A stretch of DNA of 38,653 nucleotides from Rhabdochlamydiaceae bacterium (GTDB lineage Bacteria > Chlamydiota > Chlamydiia > Chlamydiales > Rhabdochlamydiaceae). Below are positions 17,496-25,881 of the stretch, one piece after another; position 1 is the first letter of the stretch; every line of letters begins with the position of its first letter. The stretch lies in assembly GCA_027365315.1 (NCBI GenBank), contig DAHXNQ010000072.1:1-38653 (forward strand), in the 5' to 3' direction. The translations under genes and the position numbers were made by a program. The notes under the pieces are model-generated. The model made no database searches. It saw only the letters and a list, made by a program, of their open reading frames with translations, and had not been told where the DNA came from.

Positions 17496-19361
17496 CTACC
17501 AAGGAAGAGGCAGTCTCTTTTTTCGGCGGCTGCGCACAGCAGAACCGATGAGTAGCAGGCCAAGAGCCGCCCAAGTGGCGCCGCGCGGACCGCTCCACCA
17601 GGAGTAGCCAGGCTGCTTCAGCGGGCCAGTGCGCTCGCTAAAGGGCCAGAAGATGCACTCGGGCGCACCGCGCAAATTGCCTTCAGGCACAAAGCCAAAG
17701 TCGCGGCTGTCGGCGCTCATCGCATGGTTATCGCCCAGCACCAGATAATGGTGATCGGGCACCCGCAGCCCCAGGCGCTCTAGCTTCTCTAGATCGAGAG
17801 AACCATCGCTTTTAAGCGGAGCTCCTCCATCCAGAAAGGGAATATAGCGATTCGAAAGAAGTGGTGCCGCCTGCATCTGGGCTCTGATCTGTTCTCTCTT
17901 TACAAAACTGCTCAGTAAAGGATCGCCCCTCTTCCAGACAGGAGCTCCCATCACATAGAGCTCGCCCTCGTAGAAGTAGGCGAAGCGAGAGGGCAGCGCA
18001 CTCTGATGAGCCGAAACAGGTAGATAGCGACTGAGACACTCAATGCCCGAATTGAACAGCAGATGAAGCCGCGCAGCATCCCGTCGATTGAGAGGGTGGT
18101 CGCTAGCTAGCTCCTTAGTGAACCCTTGAGTCAACACCTCGACCGGCTTACCTTCATACCACTCGTAGCGACCTTCTGGCACACCTTCGATCTTGGGACA
18201 GACAGCTTGGATCAGATGAGAAGGCACTCCTCCTCCGTAACGAACCATCCGCCCACCCACTACATCAAAACGAGCGGTGTAGAGCGCCTCAAAGAGGCGA
18301 TCGAGATGCTGTTGCTGTAGGGGCAATAGAGAGGTTTCGAGATGAAGAGCAGGCCTGATCTGTCCAGGACCATCTTCACGCATCGCTACATGGTTTAGAT
18401 CGGGCGCATGCTTCAGCTCGAGATAGAGCAGCCCCTCCTCCATCGTCTTGAGCGACGATGGACCATAAAGGCGCGCCACCTCCTGCTTGGTCAGAAGACG
18501 GGCCTGAGCATAGTTGCCTATTCCCCAGAGATCGCCATAAGAGAGCGCTCTTCCATCCGTACCTAGCAGACTACCAGCGCAGTGGCGCGATGCAGGATCC
18601 CAAGAGAGCCGCGCGATCGGAAGATGCATCTGCGATAAAAGGACGCTTGTCACACCATCAGCGCCCACCTCTTCGCGCGTCACGCGTCCTTCTACATCGA
18701 TGAAAGGAATGTGATGCAGCTTGTCGAAAGTGGCACTCTGCAACTCTTGAGAAAGATCGCGCCCCTCGCGATCGACGCCATAGATCTTGCCCCCATAGAA
18801 ATAGAGCAGATCGCCTGGTTTGCCAATCAGCCGCTTCACATACTGTTTCTTGCCAGGGAAAAGATAGAAGTAGCGCGTATCGACACCAGGGATATCCATT
18901 CCAGCTCCGGTGAAGGTGACAATGCCACCGCGCTGCACCAGATCGGGATCGAAGTAGAGATGCGAGGGAGAGAGCGGCATATTGAGGCCAAAGGTAGTCT
19001 TGGCCACCAGCAGCCGGTCATGCTCGCGGATGGTGGGACGCATTGAACCGGTAGGAACTTCATAAAGCTCGAAGAACATCTGCCGAATCAGCACCGCTAC
19101 ACCTAAAGCAAATGCCAAGGTGACAAAAAGATCGAGCCCTTTACGCAACCACCCCTTTACGGGGGCAGTCTGCTCCTGCTCAGTCAGAGCAAGAGCCAAG
19201 GCGGCAGCGCGGGAGCGATCTTTCGCCAGCAACGCCTGCTCCAGCTCCTCCAGCTGCATACGCAGCTCCTCGGCAGCCTCACCGCCGCGCACCTTGCGCA
19301 GGTAGAGCTGAAATGAGTTAAGTAAAATCTTCTTTGATTTCTTGAGCGAATAGGTAGCCAT
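17496..19361 (-). CDS. lepB: signal peptidase I, large chlamydial type
   Basis: Start MATYSLKKSKKILLNSFQ at 19361 with GGAG upstream. YEVPTGSMRPTIREHDRLLVAK (Ser box), KKQYVKRLIGKPGD (Lys box), and HHYLVLGDNHAMSADSRDFGFVP, with a large insertion between the boxes. Confidence 0.93.
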   Translation of the reverse strand: MATYSLKKSKKILLNSFQLYLRKVRGGEAAEELRMQLEELEQALLAKDRSRAAALALALTEQEQTAPVKGWLRKGLDLFVTLAFALGVAVLIRQMFFELYEVPTGSMRPTIREHDRLLVAKTTFGLNMPLSPSHLYFDPDLVQRGGIVTFTGAGMDIPGVDTRYFYLFPGKKQYVKRLIGKPGDLLYFYGGKIYGVDREGRDLSQELQSATFDKLHHIPFIDVEGRVTREEVGADGVTSVLLSQMHLPIARLSWDPASRHCAGSLLGTDGRALSYGDLWGIGNYAQARLLTKQEVARLYGPSSLKTMEEGLLYLELKHAPDLNHVAMREDGPGQIRPALHLETSLLPLQQQHLDRLFEALYTARFDVVGGRMVRYGGGVPSHLIQAVCPKIEGVPEGRYEWYEGKPVEVLTQGFTKELASDHPLNRRDAARLHLLFNSGIECLSRYLPVSAHQSALPSRFAYFYEGELYVMGAPVWKRGDPLLSSFVKREQIRAQMQAAPLLSNRYIPFLDGGAPLKSDGSLDLEKLERLGLRVPDHHYLVLGDNHAMSADSRDFGFVPEGNLRGAPECIFWPFSERTGPLKQPGYSWWSGPRGATWAALGLLLIGSAVRSRRKKRLPLPW

Positions 19362-19375
19362 CGACACTCTCCGCC

Positions 19376-19906
19376 CTAAATTGTGGCCTGCGCCCCGATT
19401 TGCCGAAAAGAGGAATCGCCGAGGTAGCGGCAGATCGTAAATTCTTTTTCCTCCCTGAGAAGGGTGCGAGACCATCCTGCGATCTGCCCGAGAGGAAAAA
19501 AGATATCTCCCTCATAGACCCCGTGGAATTGAGTCAGCAGCAATTCTGCGATCAGATCTTGTTCTAAGAAAAATTTATACATCTGAGCGCCACCAATCAG
19601 ATAGCAGCTTCTCCCTTCAAATAGAGGCATCAGACCAAAAAGCTGCTCCAGCGAGCTGACAAAGTGAAGATGGAACTCGCTCCTGAGAAGAGGAGCTTGC
19701 CGCGTGAAGACAATCCCTACTCCCCCTTCTAGATGCCGCTTAGGCAGCGACTCAAAGGTGTTGCGGCCCATGATCATCACCTGCCCCCTTGTCACGTCGG
19801 AGAAATGGCGCAGATCCTCCGGAGAGTGCCAGGGAAGCTTCCCCTCCTTTCCTATCGTCCCCTTCGCATCACAGGCTGCAATGGCGCAGATTCTCTTTAG
19901 GAACAT
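19376..19906 (-). CDS. folA: dihydrofolate reductase
   Basis: MFLKRICAIAACDAKGTIGKEGKLPWHSPEDLRHFSDVTRGQVMIMGRNTFESLP. True start inferred at 19906; the ORF track extends to 20236. Confidence 0.9.
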   Translation of the reverse strand: MFLKRICAIAACDAKGTIGKEGKLPWHSPEDLRHFSDVTRGQVMIMGRNTFESLPKRHLEGGVGIVFTRQAPLLRSEFHLHFVSSLEQLFGLMPLFEGRSCYLIGGAQMYKFFLEQDLIAELLLTQFHGVYEGDIFFPLGQIAGWSRTLLREEKEFTICRYLGDSSFRQIGAQATI

Positions 19907-21225
19907 CCTCCCTCCAGAAGAATCGTCGCCGCCAAGAGCTCCTGGTGTCTCTGCACATCGTGAACCCGCAGATAGTCCACACCCTTGCGAAACAGACTGT
20001 GCGACATCCCCATCGTCTGCAGGTCGCGCTCCGCGGCGGCGGTAGGCGCTAATAGATTCAGCTTTCTCGAGTGGCCCGCCAGAATCTCGCATCCTAAAGG
20101 GTGCAGCTGCTCGACCTCGCGCAGCAGCTGTATCGATTGGAAAGGTGTCTTGCCAAACCCCACACCCGGATCGAGAATTACCCGATCTCTTTCCACACCA
20201 GCCCTGGCATACTCCTCCAGCTTCTCTTCGGCCCATCTGTAGACCGTTCGGATGGGAGAGGAGTCAAATGGCAAAATCTCTCTCCGCGACGGAGGCACCG
20301 AAAGCGAATGACCCAGAACTATGCGACACTCCGTGCTAGCGAGCAGCCGAAGAAATCCTGAGTCGCGCCCCCCTGTCACATCGTTGATCCAGTCGATAGG
20401 ACAGAGCATCAGCGCGCGCTCCACCACTTCTGGATAGAAGCTATCAAGACTGATCAGAGGTTTTGCCTGCCACGAGGCCAACTCTTTCCCCAGCAGCTGA
20501 AGCAGCGGCTCCAGACGACTCCATTCTTCCTGCATCGAAATGGGAGCCTTGCCTTTGGCGGTGGAGTGAGCGCCAATGTCGATCACTGCCGCACCTTCTG
20601 TTACAAGCTGCCGAATACGCTCCATCGCACACTCTGCATCGAGATGCTGTCCCCCATCCGAAAAGGAGTTGGGCGTCACATTGACAATCCCCATCATCTG
20701 AGGCGCTGGTGCATAGCAGCGCAGCACACTCTCCACGAGATCCGTTGCGCTATGATGCACCATTTCAGCCAGCGACTGCTGCCTGTGTGGGCCAGAAGCT
20801 GGATAGCGCCACCCCGCATCCAAAGAGGCCATCAGCGGCAACAAGAAGGGGCGACGCAAGAGCTCGGGATGAGGAACCTTGAGGCGCCTGCTTTCAATGA
20901 TGCGATCCCCCCACGCCAGAATATCGAGATCGAGCGTGCGCGGTGCCCATCTAGGGGCAGTGTGGTCTCTTCCCAGCTGACGCTCTATCTCTTGAAGCCC
21001 ATCCAGCAGCCCCTCGGGCTCCAACTCGGTACTACCCAGCAGCACCAGATTGAGGTAGGGCAGATTCCACGACTGAGGAGCCCCTTCAGATAGAATGGCG
21101 CGCGTCTCGTAGATCACCGACGAGCGCAGTGAAGTGAAGAGCCGCTTCTTCAGCAGCTTGATAGCCTGACGAACCGTCTCGAAGCGCTGTCCTAAGTTGG
21201 ATCCAATGCTAATAAAAACTTCTAT
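19897..21225 (-). CDS. folKP: bifunctional HPPK / dihydropteroate synthase, apparently non-ATG start
   Basis: HPPK part: EVFISIGSNLGQRFETVRQAIKLLKKRLFTSLRSSVIYETRA...APRTLDLDILAWGD...VPHPELLRRPF. DHPS part: MMGIVNVTPNSFSDGG...VIDIGAHST...ILDPGVGFGK. The frame extends upstream of the tracked GTG (21117) to an ATA at 21225. Confidence 0.88.
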   Translation of the reverse strand: MEVFISIGSNLGQRFETVRQAIKLLKKRLFTSLRSSVIYETRAILSEGAPQSWNLPYLNLVLLGSTELEPEGLLDGLQEIERQLGRDHTAPRWAPRTLDLDILAWGDRIIESRRLKVPHPELLRRPFLLPLMASLDAGWRYPASGPHRQQSLAEMVHHSATDLVESVLRCYAPAPQMMGIVNVTPNSFSDGGQHLDAECAMERIRQLVTEGAAVIDIGAHSTAKGKAPISMQEEWSRLEPLLQLLGKELASWQAKPLISLDSFYPEVVERALMLCPIDWINDVTGGRDSGFLRLLASTECRIVLGHSLSVPPSRREILPFDSSPIRTVYRWAEEKLEEYARAGVERDRVILDPGVGFGKTPFQSIQLLREVEQLHPLGCEILAGHSRKLNLLAPTAAAERDLQTMGMSHSLFRKGVDYLRVHDVQRHQELLAATILLEGGCS

Positions 21226-21596
21226 AACACCCTCCTCGAATAGGTGAAGCGCATTCCTCTCTGCACATGGGGCACAGGCGAGCGTAGCTTGGTCACCGCA
21301 ATCTCTAGCGTGACTTCGCCCCGCTTCAACTGCTGCTGTACAGTGTCAAACACCTCGGCCGCCAAAAATTCGATCAGCTTGAATGAACTCTCTTGCGTGA
21401 GAGCCGTAATCCCCTCTACCACCGCCTGGTAGCAGCAGACATCGGCCAGCTGGTCCGACCGGCAGCCCACCGGCTCCTTGTCAAAGACTATACGAATCTC
21501 CATCTCGACAGGCTGAGGATAGGCTCTTTCCGCCTCGCTACAGCCCAGGCGTACCCACAGCTGCAGCCCCTGAATCGCCAGCTCATATCTTTCCAT
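21222..21596 (-). CDS. folB: dihydroneopterin aldolase
   Basis: MERYELAIQGLQLWVRLGCSEAERAYPQPVEMEIRIVFD...YQAVVEGITALTQESSFKLIEFLAAEVFD; FolB/FolX-like and located next to folKP. Confidence 0.88.
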   Translation of the reverse strand: MERYELAIQGLQLWVRLGCSEAERAYPQPVEMEIRIVFDKEPVGCRSDQLADVCCYQAVVEGITALTQESSFKLIEFLAAEVFDTVQQQLKRGEVTLEIAVTKLRSPVPHVQRGMRFTYSRRVL

Positions 21597-21687
21597 GCTA
21601 CCCCCATTAATGATGGGAAAAAGAATAGCTCATTGGAGAGATGTCGTGAACCAACTCTCGCATGCGATATGAAATTTTTAGCTAGAT

Positions 21688-22950
21688 CTAATCAACCGAT
21701 TGGGGCTTCTCACGCAGAAGAAAGAGCAGCAGAAAGGCCAGGATGAGAGTGATCGGAAGGCAGGAGAGGGCGATCTGGTAGTCCCGCATCCCGTAGATGC
21801 GGATTCCCTGCTTCTCCACTCCACTCCAGTTGTAATCCAGAAGAAAGCCCACCAGCGGCTGAACCACCGCATCGCCCAGAGAAATCAGGCAATTGGTGAA
21901 GGCGGCGGCAGTCGCCTTGGCGCGCGCGCTATTCAGCTCGATCGCCAGGCTAAAATTCAGCAGCTCGGCCGAGGAGAAAAAGCCCACTAAGAAGAGAAGA
22001 ATGTAGACAGCGTAGATAGGGATAGAGGAGAAGTAGAGCACCGGTACCAGACAGGCGAGCGCCCCCAAAACACCCAGACGCAGAGCCATGGTGCGCTTGC
22101 CGATGAAGTCAGAGAGAAGACCGGTTAGAGGTCCTCCCACTAGCCAGCCGGCAAAGACCATCGACATTGCATAACCAGCCATCTCTTTGCTGACATCGTA
22201 GGCGGTCTCAACAAACGATAGCCCCCACAGACCGGCAAAGGCGGTCGTGGTCATGTAAAAGAGCATCGCCACAATGCCATTCACCCACGAGGATCTGCGC
22301 ATCGCCACCTGCTTCAGATGCTCAAGTAGATGCATCTTTGCATGCGTCGTCTCCTCTTCTACCTTCATGTCGCGCGGGTCGCTGCGCAAAACCAGATAGA
22401 TCGCCACCGCAAGAAGGATTCCAAAAAGGCCGAACGCCCCCATCGTGCTGCGCCAGCCGTGGTCGTGGACGCTGTTGGTCAGTGGGCCGGTTCCCGCCGA
22501 AGCTCCCAGCATCGCGATCGAGTTGGCGATCCCAATCAGAAAGGCGCGCTTTCCCGCAGGAAACCAGTGCGAGCTGACATAGACCATCGCCACAAAGCCA
22601 AAAGCCGAGCTAGCCCCAATCAGGAAGCGACCGCACCCAGCGACCCAGAGCGATCCCGCCATAGCAAAGAGCAGAGCCCCTACACCACAGGCGAGCGAAG
22701 CAAGAGTTAAAATCCTCTTGAGGCCATAGCGATCCATCAGCAGCCCGACAGGCAGCTGCATCGGCGCATAGGCATAGAGATAGAAGGCGCTTAAGACCCC
22801 CACAGCCGAAGCGGTCACACCAAAGCTGCTCATCAGCTCGGACACCATCACGCTGGGCGAGACCCTCAGCAAAAATTCATAGAAGTAGAAGAGAGCCGCG
22901 AGGCTCCAAAGAGCCCACTTGATCCAGGAAGAACTACGCTGCATAACCAA
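21688..22950 (-). CDS. major facilitator superfamily transporter
   Basis: 12-TM pattern, QLPVGLLMDRYGLKRILTLASL (MFS loop 2-3 motif), and VFAGWLVGGPLTGLLSDFIGKR. Confidence 0.85.
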   Translation of the reverse strand: MVMQRSSSWIKWALWSLAALFYFYEFLLRVSPSVMVSELMSSFGVTASAVGVLSAFYLYAYAPMQLPVGLLMDRYGLKRILTLASLACGVGALLFAMAGSLWVAGCGRFLIGASSAFGFVAMVYVSSHWFPAGKRAFLIGIANSIAMLGASAGTGPLTNSVHDHGWRSTMGAFGLFGILLAVAIYLVLRSDPRDMKVEEETTHAKMHLLEHLKQVAMRRSSWVNGIVAMLFYMTTTAFAGLWGLSFVETAYDVSKEMAGYAMSMVFAGWLVGGPLTGLLSDFIGKRTMALRLGVLGALACLVPVLYFSSIPIYAVYILLFLVGFFSSAELLNFSLAIELNSARAKATAAAFTNCLISLGDAVVQPLVGFLLDYNWSGVEKQGIRIYGMRDYQIALSCLPITLILAFLLLFLLREKPQSVD

Positions 22951-23016
22951 CTACTTAAGACAAAAAGTCTATTCTAAATTCCCTTCTTATTTGCCACAAC
23001 CTGCTAAGATGCTTCC

Positions 23017-24045
23017 GTGAACCAGAAGAGACCCAGACGCATTCTTCTCATCAAGCTCACCTCGCTGGGCGACCTCATCCATGCGCTCCCTGCGCTGAGC
23101 GATGCAAGAGAGGCCGATCCAGAGATTCAGTTTGATTGGGTGGCCGACCAGAATTTTCAGGAGATTGCCAGCTTCCATCCCGCCGTGGGGGAGATCTTCA
23201 CCACCAACCACCGCGCCTGGCGCAAGACCCTCACCTCCTACGCCACCTACCGCGAAATAGGCAATCTCGTCGCTACGCTGCGATCGCACCACTACGACCT
23301 CATCATCGATGGACAGGGGAATTTCAAGTCGGCTCTCATCAGTTGGCTAGCCGGAGAGGATAGAGCCGGCTTCGATCAAAATTCGGTCCGCGAGTGGGTG
23401 GCGCACCTCGCCTACCAGAGACACTTTCCCGTCCCCAAACAGACACATGCCATCGACAGGCTGCGCAGACTCTTTGCCGCAGCGCTAGACTATCCGCTGC
23501 CAACAACAGCTCCCGACTTCCAGATCCAGAAAGAGAAACTCCAAGCTCCCCAGCTGAAACTGCCTCTCCGCTACCTACTCTTTGTCCACAGCGCCAGCTG
23601 GAATACTAAGCTCTGGCCCGAAGAGCACTGGATCGAGCTGATCCGCCTCGCTACGGAGGCGGGCTACCACATTCTACTGCCCTGGGGCAGCGCAGCAGAG
23701 CGGGCCCGAGCAGAGCGTCTCGCCATCCACCCTCAGTCGCAGCTGCTTCCCCGGCTCACCCTCTCCGAACTTGGCTACCTACTGCAGCACTCTCTTGCCT
23801 GCGTCTCGGTCGACACCGGCCTTGCCCACCTCGCCGCCGCACTGGGAACTCCCTGCATCACACTCTACGGCGCTACCGACTCGGGTCTCATCGGCACCAG
23901 AGGACCTCGCCAGCTCCACCTCCACTCCAATCTACCCTGCTCTCCCTGTCAGCAAAAAAGCTGCCGCTTCAGCAAGGGCGACAGCCCCTGCCTCGCTCAG
24001 ATCTCGCCCCAGCAGGTCTTTCACAAGCTTACCAATCGGGACTGA
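23017..24045 (+). CDS. waaC: glycosyltransferase family 9, LPS heptosyltransferase I-like
   Basis: RRILLIKLTSLGDLIHALPALSDAREADPEIQFDWVADQ; LFVHSASWNTKLWPEEHWIELI; VSVDTGLAHLAAALGTPCITLYGATD. Confidence 0.82.
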   Translation: MNQKRPRRILLIKLTSLGDLIHALPALSDAREADPEIQFDWVADQNFQEIASFHPAVGEIFTTNHRAWRKTLTSYATYREIGNLVATLRSHHYDLIIDGQGNFKSALISWLAGEDRAGFDQNSVREWVAHLAYQRHFPVPKQTHAIDRLRRLFAAALDYPLPTTAPDFQIQKEKLQAPQLKLPLRYLLFVHSASWNTKLWPEEHWIELIRLATEAGYHILLPWGSAAERARAERLAIHPQSQLLPRLTLSELGYLLQHSLACVSVDTGLAHLAAALGTPCITLYGATDSGLIGTRGPRQLHLHSNLPCSPCQQKSCRFSKGDSPCLAQISPQQVFHKLTNRD

Positions 24046-24089
24046 ACATTCTTAAGACTTTCCGTTCGTCAGCTCTCCATCAAACAAAG

Positions 24090-24121
24090 GCCTATGCATG
24101 CAACAACACCCATGCATTGGC
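24090..24121. terminator. possible stem-loop between convergent genes
   Basis: gcctatgcatg-(10 nt loop caacaacacc)-catgcattggc; 10 of 11 pairs match. No strong T-tract. Confidence 0.35.
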
Positions 24122-24142
24122 AAAACCAAAAACTCTTTCCCC

Positions 24143-24886
24143 TTACAATTTGGCACCAATGCCTCTGTATGGTTCTAGCAGCTTCATCAGCTCCTTGATG
24201 GTCTCAGGATCGGTGATGTTGATGAACTCCTTTTGCTTCGCATCCAAACAGTATTCCACTAGACGCCCTCTGAATTCCTGTTTCAGGATTTCAGATCCTT
24301 TCCCCTCAAAATAGAGACGCATGCACACCACCCCAAAAACATGACACTGTCTATACAGTTCGATTCGAGAGATCGTACATGATGGGTCGATCTCTTGGCG
24401 GTAGCAAGGCGTGAGGACCTCTTTCGAGCAGAGGCGCCCCTCCACTCTGACCGCCTCTTCTTCATGGACTTGAAACGAGCTGATGGACTGCAGCCACCCG
24501 GGCGGCTTAGCTATTCTTGTTTCGAGCTCTGCCAGGAATGCAGCGATGGTTGCGCTGTCGGTCGTTGTGAGAGACCTCCCATTGCACCGGGAGTTTTGGT
24601 AGACCACCGGACGACCCTTGAACATCTCTTCTATGGGGCCTTGCGTCCCGAAATGCAGACGCATGAAAACTGCTTGCTGAGAAGAGGACTCTTGACGCAC
24701 TTCGATTCTGTTAAACAGAGCTGCTCTCCTCCCTCCCCGGTGGCAAGGCTTCCAGAGTTGGACAAGATAAGGTCGGCCCTTATATTGGACTGGTGATTTT
24801 GCTGTATCCGCTCGAAACAGCTCCTGCCGTTCCAGAGGCCATATCAAAGACTTTTCCACTACTGCTGCGCGCTCACTCATTCCCAC
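24143..24886 (-). CDS. hypothetical protein with internal tandem domain duplication
   Basis: 247-aa ORF. RIEVRQESSSQQAVFMRLHFGTQGPIEEMFKGRPVVY and RIELYRQCHVFGVVCMRLYFEGKGSEILKQEFRGRLVEY align as two repeats. Confidence 0.6.
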   Translation of the reverse strand: MGMSERAAVVEKSLIWPLERQELFRADTAKSPVQYKGRPYLVQLWKPCHRGGRRAALFNRIEVRQESSSQQAVFMRLHFGTQGPIEEMFKGRPVVYQNSRCNGRSLTTTDSATIAAFLAELETRIAKPPGWLQSISSFQVHEEEAVRVEGRLCSKEVLTPCYRQEIDPSCTISRIELYRQCHVFGVVCMRLYFEGKGSEILKQEFRGRLVEYCLDAKQKEFINITDPETIKELMKLLEPYRGIGAKL

Positions 24887-24943
24887 ACCTCTTACCTGAG
24901 GGTAAGCAGCTTAGATCAAGAACTCGCAAAGCGTCAAATTCTT

Positions 24944-25693
24944 TCACCAGGATCGATTCCGCCAGGCCAGCTTCAGATACTTGTAGTAGGTGGTTTGGGC
25001 GTTGTAGAGGGAGATGATGAATCCCTCTCTTCCCCCCAGAAAGCCTCTCTTAAAGAGATAGTTCTTCAGAAATGCCCAGACACTGTGCGCAAGCGCCCTG
25101 GGTAGCGAGGAGCGCCTTTTCCCTGCATGCTGCTCGGCAAAGAGCGTCGAGTAGGTCTGCATCTTGGAGAGAAAGCTGTCGATCGAGCTGTAGGGTGTGT
25201 GTAGCAGCGGCCCCTTCAGGGCCACCAGCTTCATCCCCTTCGCGATCACCTTTTCATGAACAGCGTCATCGGTGAAACGGCTCTGTTTCCGGTGATAGAG
25301 CCTCACCACAGGATCGGGATACCAGCCCGAACAGCATCTGATCCACTTTCCCCGGAAGTAGTTGCAGCGATTCAGCGAATAGACCCGCCTCTCATCCAGA
25401 GTCAGCGCCAGAATCTCCTCCGCTAGCTCGCTCGAAATCACCTCGTCGCTATCGATCGAAAGAATCCAGTCGTGAAGGGCCGCCTCAGATGCGCTGTTGT
25501 GCGTGGGTCCAAATCCAGAAAACGACCCCTCCACCACCCGCACATTGGGGTAGCGGCGCGCGATCTCTTTTGTCCCATCGCTCGAGCCGGTATCATAGAC
25601 CAGCACCTCGGAAAACCGCTTGCACGAATCTAGAGTGGCCGCCAGCGTCTCACTTGAGTTCTTGGTTAGAATCGTCACCGAAATCATTTTCAT
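24944..25693 (-). CDS. glycosyltransferase family 2 (WaaE/KdtX-like LPS core transferase type)
   Basis: MKMISVTILTKNSSETLAATLDSCKRFSEVLVYDTGSSDGTKEIA; ILSIDSDEVIS; FRGKWIRCCSGWYPDPVVRLYHR. Confidence 0.83.
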   Translation of the reverse strand: MKMISVTILTKNSSETLAATLDSCKRFSEVLVYDTGSSDGTKEIARRYPNVRVVEGSFSGFGPTHNSASEAALHDWILSIDSDEVISSELAEEILALTLDERRVYSLNRCNYFRGKWIRCCSGWYPDPVVRLYHRKQSRFTDDAVHEKVIAKGMKLVALKGPLLHTPYSSIDSFLSKMQTYSTLFAEQHAGKRRSSLPRALAHSVWAFLKNYLFKRGFLGGREGFIISLYNAQTTYYKYLKLAWRNRSW

Positions 25694-25881
25694 CACCCGC
25701 TTCTCAGCTCCATATTCTCTCAAGTGGCAGCTTGTCTGGTAGCGAAGAAACCATTTTGCTATTCTCTTGGTCGATTCAAGGAGGGGCCATGGCAGGTGAA
25801 CATCGGCACAAGATCAATTTCCCGATTGTGATACAGAGTGAATAAGACGATATGCTTCCATAGCCAAGCAAAAGGCGCAGG

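Noticed and set aside
17496-19361. Unusually long signal peptidase I with a ~350-aa insert between catalytic boxes as a novelty
   Set aside because: Large LepB proteins of this kind are already typical of Chlamydiae; used here as taxonomic evidence instead.
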